Part shown: piece by piece, positions 8,426 to 17,776 of the stretch
Position numbering within the stretch: the first letter of the stretch is position 1
How the letters are laid out: every line of letters begins with the position of its first letter
Assembly: GCF_009720145.1 (NCBI RefSeq)
Contig: NZ_CP046252.1
Location: forward strand, 1,860,001-1,924,000
Source: Sphingobium sp. CAP-1
GTDB taxonomy: Bacteria > Pseudomonadota > Alphaproteobacteria > Sphingomonadales > Sphingomonadaceae
Length of the DNA stretch: 64,000 bases
Direction of reading: 5' to 3'
Program-made: the position numbers and the translations under genes
The notes under the pieces: generated by a model
Seen by the model: only the letters and a program-made list of their open reading frames with translations
Told to the model about the DNA's origin: nothing
Database searches by the model: none

Positions 8426-9418
8426 ATGACATTGCGCCTGTTGCAGCATCGTTCGGACAATGGCGAACGGGCCGTCATCGCCGCGCAGGGCGACGCCGCC
8501 CATTTCGTGCCGGGCTTCGCCACCATCCGCGCGCTGGCGCTGCACGCCATCGCGCAAAAGGTCAGCCTGTCCGCCGCGGTCGACGCCGCCGGCCGGGGCG
8601 ACGCCGTGGATATCGCCGCCGAGTTCGAAGCGAACCGCCTGCTCGCGCCGATCGACCATGAGGATGGCGCGCATATCTTGCTGACCGGCACCGGCCTGAC
8701 CCATCTGGGTTCCGCCGAGGGCCGCGACAAGATGCATCGCGAAGCGGCCGCCGCCGAACATAAGACCGATTCGATGCGGATGTTTCTGGAGGGGCTGGAA
8801 GGTGGCAAGCCTGGCCTTGGCCAAACCGGGCAGCAGCCCGAATGGTTCTACAAGGGCGACGGGTCGCAGCTTGTCGGGCCGACCGATCCGCTGACCATGC
8901 CCGCCTTTGCCAAGGATGGCGGCGAGGAGCCGGAAATCGCCGGCATCTATCTGATCGGTGAGGACGGCACCCCCTATCGCCTCGGCCTCGCGCTCGCCAA
9001 CGAGTTCAGCGATCATGTCACCGAACGGCACAATTATCTCTGGCTCGCCCACTCCAAGCTGCGCCAGGCCGCGCTCGGCCCGGAACTGCTGGTCGGCGAA
9101 CCGCCGGAGCATATCGAAGGGGCCAGCCGTATCCTGCGCGATGGCGAGACGATCTGGGAAAAGCCCTTCCTGTCGGGCGAAGGCAATATGTCGCACAGCT
9201 TCGCCAACCTCGAACATCATCATTTCAAATATGACCTGTTCCGCCGCGCCGGCGACGTGCATGTCCATTTCTTCGGCACCGCCACCCTGTCCTTCACCGA
9301 CGGCATCGTGCCGCAGGAAGGCGATGTGTTCGAAATCCTCGCCGCGCCCTTCACCCTGCCGGTGCGCAACCCGCTGAAGCGCGCGGAAGCTGTTCCGGTC
9401 GCTGTTCAGACGCTCTGA
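8426..9418 (+). CDS. AraD1/GguC family protein (FAH superfamily)
   Basis: A 330-residue member of the fumarylacetoacetate hydrolase superfamily, of the AraD1/GguC branch found in oxidative pentose loci. Visible family features are LLTGTGLTHLGSAEGRD, the acidic metal-site region NEFSDHVTERHNYLWLAHSK and GAGNMSH-like EGNMSHSFANLEHHHF. FAH members of these pathways dehydrate 2-keto-3-deoxy sugar acids or hydrolyse 2,4-diketo acids; the former, acting on 2-keto-3-deoxy-L-arabonate, is my inference. The start has GGAGGAGAG upstream. It is first in an operon with the dehydrogenase seven bases downstream. Confidence 0.82.
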   Translation: MTLRLLQHRSDNGERAVIAAQGDAAHFVPGFATIRALALHAIAQKVSLSAAVDAAGRGDAVDIAAEFEANRLLAPIDHEDGAHILLTGTGLTHLGSAEGRDKMHREAAAAEHKTDSMRMFLEGLEGGKPGLGQTGQQPEWFYKGDGSQLVGPTDPLTMPAFAKDGGEEPEIAGIYLIGEDGTPYRLGLALANEFSDHVTERHNYLWLAHSKLRQAALGPELLVGEPPEHIEGASRILRDGETIWEKPFLSGEGNMSHSFANLEHHHFKYDLFRRAGDVHVHFFGTATLSFTDGIVPQEGDVFEILAAPFTLPVRNPLKRAEAVPVAVQTL

Positions 9419-9424
9419 TCCATC

Positions 9425-10366
9425 ATGGACCCGATCCGTATCGCGATCGTCGGCATCGGCAAGATCGCGCGCGATCAGCATGTACCGGCGATCCGGGGCA
9501 ATGGCGCGTTCAGTCTGGCGGCGACCGTCAGCCCGCATGATGCGGGCCTTGAAGGCGTGCCGCATCATGCCAGTCTGGACGACCTGCTCGCCCATGGCCC
9601 GGCGGTGGACGCCATCGCGCTCTGCACCCCGCCGCAGGTGCGCTACGACCTCGCTTCGCAGGCGCTGGCCAAGGGCGTCCATCTGTTTCTCGAAAAGCCG
9701 CCCGGCGCGACTTTGGCCGAAGTAGAGGCGCTACAGACACAAGCCGACAAAGTCGGCGTCAGCCTGTTCGCCGCCTGGCACAGCCGCTTCGCCGCCGGGG
9801 TCGCCCCGGCGCGGGCCTGGCTGGCTGAACGCCGGATCGACAAAGTGTCAATCGTCTGGCGGGAAGATGTGCGCGTCTGGCATCCGGGTCAGGCATGGAT
9901 CTGGCAGCCCGGCGGCCTTGGCGTGTTCGATCCGGGCATCAACGCCCTGTCGATCGTCACCCATATCTTGCCACGCCCCTTCTTCCTGAAGGACGCGACC
10001 TTGGTGCTGCCGGAAAACCGCGCCGCGCCGATCGCTGCCGATCTGGCTTTTCGCGATACGGCGGGCGCGCCGATCCATATGGACCTCGACTGGCGGCAGA
10101 CCGGCCCGCAAAGCTGGGACATATTTGTCGACACCGACGCCGGCACGCTGAAGCTCAGCCATGGCGGCGCAGTGCTGACCCTGCCGACCGGCACGGACCA
10201 TGGCAAGACGGACTGGGGCGAGGATGTCGAATATGCCGGCCTCTACGCCCGCTTCGCCGCGCTGATCCGGGGCGGTCGGTCGGATGTCGACACCAGCCCG
10301 CTGCGGCTGGTCGCCGACGCCTTCCTGCGTGGCCGGCGCGAAACGACCGACGCCTTTCACGACTGA
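9425..10366 (+). CDS. L-arabinose 1-dehydrogenase-like oxidoreductase (Gfo/Idh/MocA family)
   Basis: NAD(P)-dependent oxidation of an aldose at C1 to its lactone. The Rossmann motif VGIGKIARDQHVPAI is at residues 9-23 and the catalytic Glu-Lys-Pro at 90-92 (LFLEKPPGATLAEV). WHPGQAWIWQPGGLGVFDPG and NALSIVTHILPRPFFL closely recall the Azospirillum brasilense L-arabinose 1-dehydrogenase and Pseudomonas galactose 1-dehydrogenase. The next step in the pathway would be the lactonase at 3925. L-arabonate dehydratase and the final semialdehyde dehydrogenase are not in this window. Galactose is an alternative substrate. Confidence 0.87.
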   Translation: MDPIRIAIVGIGKIARDQHVPAIRGNGAFSLAATVSPHDAGLEGVPHHASLDDLLAHGPAVDAIALCTPPQVRYDLASQALAKGVHLFLEKPPGATLAEVEALQTQADKVGVSLFAAWHSRFAAGVAPARAWLAERRIDKVSIVWREDVRVWHPGQAWIWQPGGLGVFDPGINALSIVTHILPRPFFLKDATLVLPENRAAPIAADLAFRDTAGAPIHMDLDWRQTGPQSWDIFVDTDAGTLKLSHGGAVLTLPTGTDHGKTDWGEDVEYAGLYARFAALIRGGRSDVDTSPLRLVADAFLRGRRETTDAFHD

Positions 10367-10367
10367 C

Positions 10368-10388
10368 TTACCCACAAACTTATCCACA
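10368..10388 (+). other. Pair of DnaA-box-like 9-mers
   Basis: TTACCCACA (10368-10376) and TTATCCACA (10380-10388), the latter a perfect consensus DnaA box, lie in tandem with 12-bp phasing in the 35-base gap before the GH51 gene. No AT-rich unwinding region, dnaA or hemE is nearby, so I do not call an origin. Confidence 0.35.
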
Positions 10389-10401
10389 GGGAGAGGACCA
10401 T

Positions 10402-11970
10402 ATGATCAAGACCCTGCGCCGAACGACCGCAACGCTGCTGCTCTGCGCCAGCACGCTCACCGGCCCGGCCGCGCTTGCCGACACCGATGGCAAGCCCACC
10501 AGCGCCACTATCCATGCCGACAAGCCCGGCGCCGTCTATGACAAGCGCGTATTCACCCAGTTCGCCGAGCATCTGGGTACCGGCATCTATGGCGGCCTCT
10601 ATGTCGGCAACGACAAGGCGATCCCCAATACCAACGGATTCCGCAACGATGTAATCGCGGCGCTGAAGAACCTGTCCGTGCCGGTGATCCGCTGGCCGGG
10701 CGGCTGCTTTGCCGACGAATATCACTGGCGCGAGGGCATCGGCCCGCAAAAGAACCGCCCGGTCAAGGTGAACACCCATTGGGGCGGCGTGACCGAGCCG
10801 AATGCGGTGGGCACCCATGAATTTTTCGAGCTGTTGCGGCAGGTCGGGGCGGAAGCCTATATCGCCGGCAATGTCGGCAATGGCACGCCGCAGGAAATGG
10901 CCGAGTGGGTCGAATATATGACCGCACCCGCCGGCAGCCTGGCGGAATTGCGCGCGAAGAACGGTCATAAGGAACCCTGGGCAGTACCCTATTTCGGCAT
11001 CGGCAATGAGCTATGGGGCTGTGGCGGCAATATGCGCGCCGAATTTGCCGCCGACGAAACCCGCCGCTACGCCACCTTCGTCAAGGCGCCCGCAGGTACC
11101 AAGATCTTGAAGATCGCGGCCGGCGCCAATGTCGACGACTATAACTGGACCGAAACGATGATGCGGGTCGCGGGCGATCGGCTCGACGGCGTATCGCTCC
11201 ATTATTACACCCTGCCGCAAGGCGGCTGGCCGCCCAAGGCGGACCCGGTCAATTTCGACGAGAGCGGCTGGGCCGATACGCTGGCCGGCGCGGTGCATAT
11301 GGATGAACTGATCACCAAGCACAGCGCGATCATGGACAAATATGATCCGGCCAAGCGCATATTCCTGGCGGTGGACGAATGGGGCACCTGGTATGCGCAA
11401 GACCCCGGCACCCATCCCGGCTTCCTGCGCCAGCAGAATACGCTGCGCGACGCGCTGGTCGCCTCGATCCATCTCGATATCTTCGCGAAACATGCCGACC
11501 GCGTCCGCATGACCGCGATCGCGCAGATGGTGAATGTGCTTCAGGCGATGATCCTGACCGACGGCAAAAAGATGGTGCTGACGCCCACTTATCATGTCTT
11601 TGAAATGTATAAGCCCTGGCAGGATGCGACGGTGCTGCCGATCGACATCCAGACACCCTGGTATGGCAAGAATCAGTTCACCATGCCGGCGGTCAGCGGA
11701 TCGGCGGTCCGGGGCAAGGACGGCAAGGTTCATGTCGGCCTGTCGAACCTCGATCCGAACCAGTCCAACAGCGTGACGGTGAAGCTGGACGGCCTCAACG
11801 CAGCGACCGTTTCAGGCCGCATCCTGACCGCGCCGGCGATGAACGCGCATAACCGTTTCGACGCGCCCGAAACCGTCAAGCCTGTCGCCTTCTCCGGCGC
11901 GCAGATCAGCGGTGGCACGCTGTCCGTGACGCTGCCGCCCAAGTCGGTCGTGGTGCTGGAACTGCAATAG
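10402..11970 (+). CDS. Alpha-L-arabinofuranosidase, GH51
   Basis: A 522-residue retaining glycosidase releasing terminal L-arabinofuranose from arabinan or arabinoxylan. A signal peptide (to about residue 26, GPAALA) sends it to the periplasm. The acid/base is Glu203 in FGIGNELWGCGG and the nucleophile Glu326 in FLAVDEWGTWY; VIRWPGGCFADEYHWREGIG is the strongly conserved GH51 block. The C-terminal beta domain ends LPPKSVVVLELQ. The frame stays open far upstream, overlapping the dehydrogenase, but the ATG at 10402 with GGGAGAGG is the clear start. It is the third gene of the AraD1 operon. Confidence 0.95.
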   Translation: MIKTLRRTTATLLLCASTLTGPAALADTDGKPTSATIHADKPGAVYDKRVFTQFAEHLGTGIYGGLYVGNDKAIPNTNGFRNDVIAALKNLSVPVIRWPGGCFADEYHWREGIGPQKNRPVKVNTHWGGVTEPNAVGTHEFFELLRQVGAEAYIAGNVGNGTPQEMAEWVEYMTAPAGSLAELRAKNGHKEPWAVPYFGIGNELWGCGGNMRAEFAADETRRYATFVKAPAGTKILKIAAGANVDDYNWTETMMRVAGDRLDGVSLHYYTLPQGGWPPKADPVNFDESGWADTLAGAVHMDELITKHSAIMDKYDPAKRIFLAVDEWGTWYAQDPGTHPGFLRQQNTLRDALVASIHLDIFAKHADRVRMTAIAQMVNVLQAMILTDGKKMVLTPTYHVFEMYKPWQDATVLPIDIQTPWYGKNQFTMPAVSGSAVRGKDGKVHVGLSNLDPNQSNSVTVKLDGLNAATVSGRILTAPAMNAHNRFDAPETVKPVAFSGAQISGGTLSVTLPPKSVVVLELQ

Positions 11971-12082
11971 GCGCCGGCCAGAGTTTGGAGCGGGCGGTGG
12001 GTGGAATTATCGCCCGCTCCATCCCCCAGGGAAAACATGCTCCCGCGCAGGCGGGCGCATGTCATAGGAATGGAGATGTCGC

Positions 12083-13126
12083 ATGAGGCGGCAGACGCTT
12101 GTGACAGTATTGGGCCTCGCCCTTCTCGCCGCGCCCGCCTGCGCGCAACCGCCGGTTGCGCCCGCCGCGACGCTCAACGACCGCCTGACCGGCGATCTCG
12201 TCCCGACCCATGATCCGGTCATCATTCGCGCCGGCGACATCTATCACGTGTTCAGCACCGGCCATGGCAAGCGGCTGATCGAGACGCGCACATCGCCCGA
12301 CCTGATCCATTGGACGGCTGGCGATCCGGTCTTTACCGCCCTGCCCGACTGGGCGAAACAGGCCATCCCCGGCAGCGACGGCATGTGGGCGCCCGACATT
12401 GCCCATGTGAACGGGCGCTACCGGCTCTATTATTCCGTCTCGACCTTCGGCTCCAACCGATCGGCGATCGGCCTCGCCACCAGCCCGACACTGGACCCCA
12501 AAGCCAAGGACTATGGCTGGCGCGACGAAGGGCTGGTCGTCATGTCCACCAAGGACGATGACTATAACGCCATCGACCCCAATTTCCTCATCGACCGCGA
12601 CGGCCGCCACTGGCTGACTCTGGGCAGTTTCTGGACCGGGATCAAACTGATCGAACTGGACCCGGACAGCGGCAAGCCCAAGAATGCGCAGGCGAAGCCC
12701 GTCTCCATCGCCCGCCGCCCCGCCCCCGCCGGCGGCCCCGCCCCGGTGGAAGCCCCCTTCCTGGTCGACCATGGCGGCTACTATTGGCTGATGGTCAGTT
12801 ACGACTATTGCTGCAAGGGTGTGAACAGCAGCTATTACACCGTCATCGGCCGGTCGAAGGCGATCACCGGCCCTTATCTGGGCAAGGATGGCAGTTCCCT
12901 GATGGAGGGCGGCGGCACTATCTTCCTGCGCGCCGACCTTCAGGAACAGCAGCGCTTTCGCGGCCCCGGCCATGCCGGCTGGCTGCATGACGTTGATAGT
13001 AAGACCGGGGATGGCCAAGATTATGTCGTCTACCACGCCTATGACAAACAGGCGAATGGCGCGCCCACGCTGCGCATCGCACCGGTGCGCTGGGGCGCGA
13101 ACGGTTGGCCGCAAGCCGAATATTGA
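12083..13126 (+). CDS. Endo-1,5-alpha-L-arabinanase-like, GH43
   Basis: A five-bladed propeller glycosidase of 347 residues with a signal peptide (to about residue 21, PACA). The GH43 catalytic triad is visible: general base Asp44 in PTHDPVII, pKa modulator Asp165 in NAIDPNFLID and general acid Glu223 in APVEAPFLV. The blade sequence HVFSTGHGKRLIETRTSPDL and the SDYDYCCKGVNSSYY-like loop (here SYDYCCKGVNSSYY) are typical of arabinan-cleaving members. It would cut the backbone that the GH51 and second GH43 enzymes debranch and trim. The upstream gap of 112 bases shows no terminator. Confidence 0.9.
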   Translation: MRRQTLVTVLGLALLAAPACAQPPVAPAATLNDRLTGDLVPTHDPVIIRAGDIYHVFSTGHGKRLIETRTSPDLIHWTAGDPVFTALPDWAKQAIPGSDGMWAPDIAHVNGRYRLYYSVSTFGSNRSAIGLATSPTLDPKAKDYGWRDEGLVVMSTKDDDYNAIDPNFLIDRDGRHWLTLGSFWTGIKLIELDPDSGKPKNAQAKPVSIARRPAPAGGPAPVEAPFLVDHGGYYWLMVSYDYCCKGVNSSYYTVIGRSKAITGPYLGKDGSSLMEGGGTIFLRADLQEQQRFRGPGHAGWLHDVDSKTGDGQDYVVYHAYDKQANGAPTLRIAPVRWGANGWPQAEY

Positions 13127-13164
13127 TCCCCATTTATCCGACTGAAAATACCGGAGAGAGTCTG

Positions 13165-14592
13165 ATGTCCCCACCCCTGTCCCGCCGCGGCTTCATCGGC
13201 AGCGCCGCCGCCCTGTCGGCCGCACCCGCCTTCGCCCGCGCCGCCGCTGACCAGGCCGCCGCACCCGTGCCAGTCAATCCGCTGGTGCGCCAGCGCGCCG
13301 ACGCACAGATATTCCGCCACGATGACGGTCATTATTACATGACCGGCTCCGTTCCCGAATATGACCGGCTGGTGCTGCGCCGGTCCAGGACGATCGCCGG
13401 CCTTGCCACCGCGCCGGAAGCCATATTGTGGCGGCATGAAAGGACCGGGCCGCGCTCCGGCTTCATCTGGGCGCCCGAACTCCACCAGATCGACGGCAAA
13501 TGGGTCATCTATTTCGCCGCCGGTCCCAGCGGCGGCGGCGATGATGTGTTCCGCATCCGCACCTATGCCGTGGTCTGCGACGGTCCCGACCCGATGACCG
13601 GCCCATGGAGCCTGCTGGGCGAATTTCAGGCGCCGTGGGACAGTTTCAATCTCGATTCAACCAGCTTCGTCCATAAAGGCGTGCGCTATTTCACCTGGGC
13701 ACAGCGCGAACCGGGCATCGACACCAACAGCAACCTCTATATCGCGAAGCTGGAATCGCCGCTCAAGCTGGCGGGCAAGGCCACGCGCCTGACCGTGCCG
13801 ACGCTCGACTGGGAAGTGCGCGGCTACAAGGTCGCCGAAGCCCCCGCCATCCTGCACCGCAACGGCCGCCTGTTCATGACCTATTCGGCCAGCGCCACCG
13901 ATGCGCGCTATTGCCTGGGGATGCTGACCGCAGACGAGAATGCCGACCTGCTCGACGCCAAAAGCTGGACCAAGTCGCCGCAGCCGGTATTCACGACCTG
14001 CAAGGAAACCAGCGTCTACGGCCCCGGCCACAACAGTTTCACCGTGGACGAACAGGGCCGCGACATCCTTGTCTATCATGGCCGCGATTATGAAGCGATC
14101 ACCGGCGATCCGCTGTTCAACCCGGATCGTCACACCCGCGTCCAGCGGCTCTATTTCGCCGCCGACGGCACGCCCGATTTCGGTGTGCCGGTGGGCAATG
14201 GCCCGCTGCCCGAACGCTTCGTGTCCGCCGCCGATCCGACGAAGCTGATCGCGCATGAGGGCGCACGCCTGATCGCCGGCAATCCCGCGCTGGCACAGAC
14301 CCAGTTCCGCCAGACCCCCGGCCGCGCCGGCGATCGCAGCGTCATGCTCTCCCCCATACTGATGCCCGATCATTATCTGGTCGCGAACAAAGATGGATCG
14401 CTGACGCTGGAGCCGGATCGCAAGACCGCCGACTTCGCGCTGCGCAGCCAGTTCGTGCGCTTCGATGACAGGGCGACGGGGACGCTGCGCTTCGCCGCCA
14501 TCGCCGTTCCCGGCAAGGCGATCGGTCTGTCCGGCGATCAGATCAGGCTGGTGCGCAGCCGTGACGCTACGGCGCGATGGCGAGCCGACTGA
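13165..14592 (+). CDS. GH43-family arabinosidase with Tat signal
   Basis: 475 residues. The N-terminus SRRGFIGSAAALSAAPAFA is a twin-arginine signal, so the enzyme is exported folded. The GH43 propeller triad is recognisable: Asp in QRADAQIFRHDDG, Asp in NLDSTSFVHKG and Glu in KVAEAPAILHRNGR. A C-terminal beta-rich domain of about 120 residues (from roughly 355), starting near LIAHEGARLIAGNP, may bind arabinan, as carbohydrate modules in this family do. The start has GGAGAGAG upstream. An exo-alpha-L-arabinofuranosidase or arabinobiosidase is likely; xylosidase activity is possible. Confidence 0.87.
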   Translation: MSPPLSRRGFIGSAAALSAAPAFARAAADQAAAPVPVNPLVRQRADAQIFRHDDGHYYMTGSVPEYDRLVLRRSRTIAGLATAPEAILWRHERTGPRSGFIWAPELHQIDGKWVIYFAAGPSGGGDDVFRIRTYAVVCDGPDPMTGPWSLLGEFQAPWDSFNLDSTSFVHKGVRYFTWAQREPGIDTNSNLYIAKLESPLKLAGKATRLTVPTLDWEVRGYKVAEAPAILHRNGRLFMTYSASATDARYCLGMLTADENADLLDAKSWTKSPQPVFTTCKETSVYGPGHNSFTVDEQGRDILVYHGRDYEAITGDPLFNPDRHTRVQRLYFAADGTPDFGVPVGNGPLPERFVSAADPTKLIAHEGARLIAGNPALAQTQFRQTPGRAGDRSVMLSPILMPDHYLVANKDGSLTLEPDRKTADFALRSQFVRFDDRATGTLRFAAIAVPGKAIGLSGDQIRLVRSRDATARWRAD

Positions 14593-14621
14593 CTTACAAG
14601 TCTGACAATTAACCCATCGTC

Positions 14622-14658
14622 CGACAGGCGCCCCGCTCCCGCAGGGCGCCTGTCTTGT
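14622..14658 (+). terminator. Terminator of the arabinanase operon
   Basis: Perfect 10-bp stem GACAGGCGCC / GGCGCCTGTC around a 12-base loop, followed by TTGTTT. It ends the transcript from 8426 or 12083 before the receptor promoter. Confidence 0.8.
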
Positions 14659-14771
14659 TTCGCAATAGTCGGGCCAGTACCCCAGAATATCTCGTTTTTT
14701 CGGGTTGCGGCAATAATGTCACATTTCACCATATTTCATACGCTCCATCCCCATATTTCCGCTTGCGATTC

Positions 14772-14802
14772 ATTTGTCGGAGCAATAATTAGTCAGAGTA
14801 AT
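14772..14802 (+). promoter_or_regulatory. Tandem candidate GntR operators, sites 3 and 4
   Basis: ATTTGTCGGAGCAAT (14772-14786) and ATTAGTCAGAGTAAT (14788-14802) are two copies of the locus-wide motif, 16 bp apart centre to centre, about 40-70 bp before the receptor gene. Site 4 is the most symmetric copy (ATTA-N7-TAAT). Two copies suggest cooperative binding or tighter control of the outer-membrane receptor. Confidence 0.62.
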
Positions 14803-14843
14803 TCACGCATGGCGTATGCGCCGGCTCAGGGGAGGATTGACCA

Positions 14844-17663
14844 ATGGCATTCAGGCCGATCATTTTTGCTACCGTTTCCACCGTCGCACTGATGCTGGCA
14901 GGCGCCGCACAGGCACAGGACAGCACATCGGTCGCGCCGCAGGCGTCGCAGCCCGGCAACGAGGAAAACGACATCGTCGTCACCGGCGTCCGCGCCTCGA
15001 TCGTCGGTGCCATCAACGTCCGCAAGGAAGCCGTCCAGATCGTCGATTCGATCGTGGCCGAAGATGTCGGTAAATTGCCCGACAATAATGTCATCGAAGC
15101 GCTTCAGCGCGTCACTGGCATCCAGGTCACGAACCGCACCGGCGGCGAAGCGGCGGCCATCTCGATCCGCGGCCTGCCCGACGCGCTGACCACGCTCAAC
15201 GGCCGCAACATCTTCACCGCGTCGGGGCAGGCCTTCGCGCTCCAGGATCTGTCGGCCAACCTCATCCGCCAGGTCGATGTCTACAAGACCCGCGCCGCCG
15301 ACCAGATCGAAACCGGTCTCGCCGGCCAGATCGACGTCAAGACCCGTCGCCCCTTCGATTTCGATGGCTTCGCCATCTCGGCGCTGGCGCGCGGCGTCTA
15401 TAATCAGGAAGCCGACACCTATAATCCCAACGCCGCGCTGCTGGTCAGCGACCGCTGGGAAACCGGCATCGGCGACATCGGCGTCCTCATCAACGGCAGC
15501 TATACCCGCACCAAGTTCCGCGACATGACGACGACGGCGGGGGCGATGGTGCCGTTCGCCACGGAAAATCCGCCGGAAGGATCGGGCTTCAGCCCGCTCC
15601 AGCGTATCTTCTCCGGCTGGCAGCCCGGCCAGGAACGCGGCCTGCCGACCACTGCCGGCTCGACCCTCGACATCAACGGTGTCGATGTCCCCTATTATCT
15701 GTCGCGCGACGCGATCTTCAGTTCCGACCTTTATGGCAAGCGCGAACGCCCTGCGTTCAATGTCGCGGTCCAGTGGGCGCCCAATGACAGTTCGGAATAT
15801 ACCGCCGAAATGTTCTACAACGGGTTCAAGGGCAGCACCTTCAACAGCCTGCAATTCAGCTTCGCCGACTGGTGGGGCAGCCTGGGACCGAACCCCGGCT
15901 CGACCTTCGAACTGTATGACGGCACCAACATCATCAAGTCGCGCCGCGCGGGCGACGTGTTCGGCTTCAACAGCGGCGATTTCTCGACCAACAAGACCGA
16001 TTCCTACCTCTATGCCCTGAACGGCAAGTGGAATGTCGGCGAGCGGGGTAAGATCGTCGCCGACCTCGCCTATCAGAGCAGCACCAACAAGACCTCGTTC
16101 ATCGCAATGCGCACCACCCGCGTCGCCTCCGCGATCGATGTCGATTTCAACGCCGGTGGCGGCATCCCCTCCTATCATTTCGATGACGACGCGCTGCTGG
16201 CCGATCCCAGCCAGTGGACCATCGGCGAATTTTACGACAACGCCAACAAGTCGAAGGGCAGCGCGCTGACCTTCACGCTCGACGGCGATTATGAGTGGGA
16301 CGAAGGCTTCCTCCGCAAGATCAGCGGCGGCTTCCGCTATGATGATCGCAAGGCCCGCGATTCCGTCCGCACGCAGGATGCCGGCGGTCTGGGCGCGAAC
16401 CTGTCCACCCTGCCGGCCGACGCACTGTTCACCAATAGCGGCTTCTATGACGGCCGCGCTGACATCCCCACCAGTTGGGTGCTGGCCAATGGCTATTGGC
16501 TGTCGAAAAATGCCGACACCATCCGTCAGCTTTACAAGAATGATCCGCGCTATGCCGACCGCATCCTGCTGTCGGACCAGATGACGATGACCGACGTGTT
16601 CGACATCAACGAAGTCACGCTGGCCGCCTATCTTCAGGCCGATGCCGAAATCTCGATCTTCGGCCGCCCGCTCCAGTTGCAGGCCGGCGTCCGCTTCGTC
16701 GCGGTCGACACCAATTTCACCTTCGTCGATCGTTACAGCAGCCCGCCGCTGGTGACACAGGCGGCATCAGGTACGGAACGCTTCCTGCCCAGCTTCACCG
16801 CCCGCTACGAGATTTTCGACAATCTGCGCCTGCGCTTCAACTATGGCGAAACGCTGCGTCGCCCCGCCTTCGCGGATCTCAACCCCAACTACACGCTGAC
16901 CGGCGACCTCACCAATGTCGGCTATGGCACCGGCGGGCGCGGCAACCCGGCGCTGCGACCGACCACATCGAAGAATTTCGACCTGGCGCTGGAATGGTAT
17001 TTCGAACGCAGCAGCGCGATCTATGCCACGCTGTTCCGCCGCGAAATCGACGGCTTGGTGGTGCCGATCACGTCGCTGACGACGGTGCCCAATTCGGGCC
17101 TGAACACCGCCAGCTTCCTGATCACCCGGCCGGAAAACGCGTCCAAGGGCGTACTGAAGGGCGTGGAACTGGGCTTGACCTATTTCCCGACCTACCTGCC
17201 CGGCCCGCTCAAGGGGCTTGGTTTCCAGGGCAGCCTGACGATCCTGGATTCCAAGCAGAATATCCCGCTGGTCGACATTAACGGCAATGTGACTGGCCAG
17301 ACCAGTTCATCCTTCTTCGGCGTGTCGGACATGAGCTACAACGCCACGCTGGCCTATGAGCGCGGCCCGATCGGCGCCCGCCTCTCCTATGTCTGGCGCA
17401 AGGAATTTCTGGCCAACAATGAAGCCCGTCTGTTCGCCAACCCGATCGGCGTGTGGCGGACCCCGGAAAAAAGCCTGGACTTCCAGCTTACCGCGAAGAT
17501 CAACGATGATCTCGGCCTGACCTTCGATGCGGTCAACATCACCCGGTCGAAGATGCAGACCTATTATAAGTTCGAAGATGTCGGCGGTCCTGAGCAGTTC
17601 AACCTCGGCACCACCTTGCTGGCGCGCACCTTCGCGCTGGGTGTCCGCTACACCTTTAAGTGA
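14844..17663 (+). CDS. TonB-dependent receptor for arabino-oligosaccharides (inferred)
   Basis: A 939-residue outer-membrane transporter with a signal peptide (AGAAQAQ, about residue 25), then ENDIVVTGVRASI leading into the plug. DSIVAEDVGKLPDNNVIEAL and RVTGIQVTNR are signatures of the Caulobacter/sphingomonad carbohydrate receptor subfamily. The protein ends with the aromatic-terminated barrel strand FALGVRYTFK. It lies downstream of three arabinan-acting glycosidases and carries two copies of their shared operator, so uptake of arabino-oligosaccharides is the obvious inference. The ligand is not readable from the sequence. Confidence 0.92.
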   Translation: MAFRPIIFATVSTVALMLAGAAQAQDSTSVAPQASQPGNEENDIVVTGVRASIVGAINVRKEAVQIVDSIVAEDVGKLPDNNVIEALQRVTGIQVTNRTGGEAAAISIRGLPDALTTLNGRNIFTASGQAFALQDLSANLIRQVDVYKTRAADQIETGLAGQIDVKTRRPFDFDGFAISALARGVYNQEADTYNPNAALLVSDRWETGIGDIGVLINGSYTRTKFRDMTTTAGAMVPFATENPPEGSGFSPLQRIFSGWQPGQERGLPTTAGSTLDINGVDVPYYLSRDAIFSSDLYGKRERPAFNVAVQWAPNDSSEYTAEMFYNGFKGSTFNSLQFSFADWWGSLGPNPGSTFELYDGTNIIKSRRAGDVFGFNSGDFSTNKTDSYLYALNGKWNVGERGKIVADLAYQSSTNKTSFIAMRTTRVASAIDVDFNAGGGIPSYHFDDDALLADPSQWTIGEFYDNANKSKGSALTFTLDGDYEWDEGFLRKISGGFRYDDRKARDSVRTQDAGGLGANLSTLPADALFTNSGFYDGRADIPTSWVLANGYWLSKNADTIRQLYKNDPRYADRILLSDQMTMTDVFDINEVTLAAYLQADAEISIFGRPLQLQAGVRFVAVDTNFTFVDRYSSPPLVTQAASGTERFLPSFTARYEIFDNLRLRFNYGETLRRPAFADLNPNYTLTGDLTNVGYGTGGRGNPALRPTTSKNFDLALEWYFERSSAIYATLFRREIDGLVVPITSLTTVPNSGLNTASFLITRPENASKGVLKGVELGLTYFPTYLPGPLKGLGFQGSLTILDSKQNIPLVDINGNVTGQTSSSFFGVSDMSYNATLAYERGPIGARLSYVWRKEFLANNEARLFANPIGVWRTPEKSLDFQLTAKINDDLGLTFDAVNITRSKMQTYYKFEDVGGPEQFNLGTTLLARTFALGVRYTFK

Positions 17664-17704
17664 GTGCCCATGGGGCGCGGCGTCTCCTCGCTGCGTCCCA
17701 TAAG

Positions 17705-17760
17705 ATGGCGGCCGATCCGGGGACTTTCTCCAGTCCCCCGGAACGGCCGCCATTCGTTTA
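17705..17760 (+). terminator. Long stem-loop after the receptor gene
   Basis: Arms beginning ATGGCGGCC (17705) and ending GGCCGCCAT (17753) also pair internally (GGGGACT with AGTCCCC) around TTCTCC, followed by TCGTTTA. It is a long imperfect hairpin between the receptor and the glycosidase and is likely a terminator or 3'-stabilising structure. Confidence 0.65.
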
Positions 17761-17776
17761 TGACAGAGGGGGAACG

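Noticed and set aside
10368..10388. Chromosome origin at the two DnaA boxes
   Set aside because: There are only two boxes, no AT-rich unwinding element, and no dnaA, hemE or parAB nearby; the site lies inside a catabolic operon.
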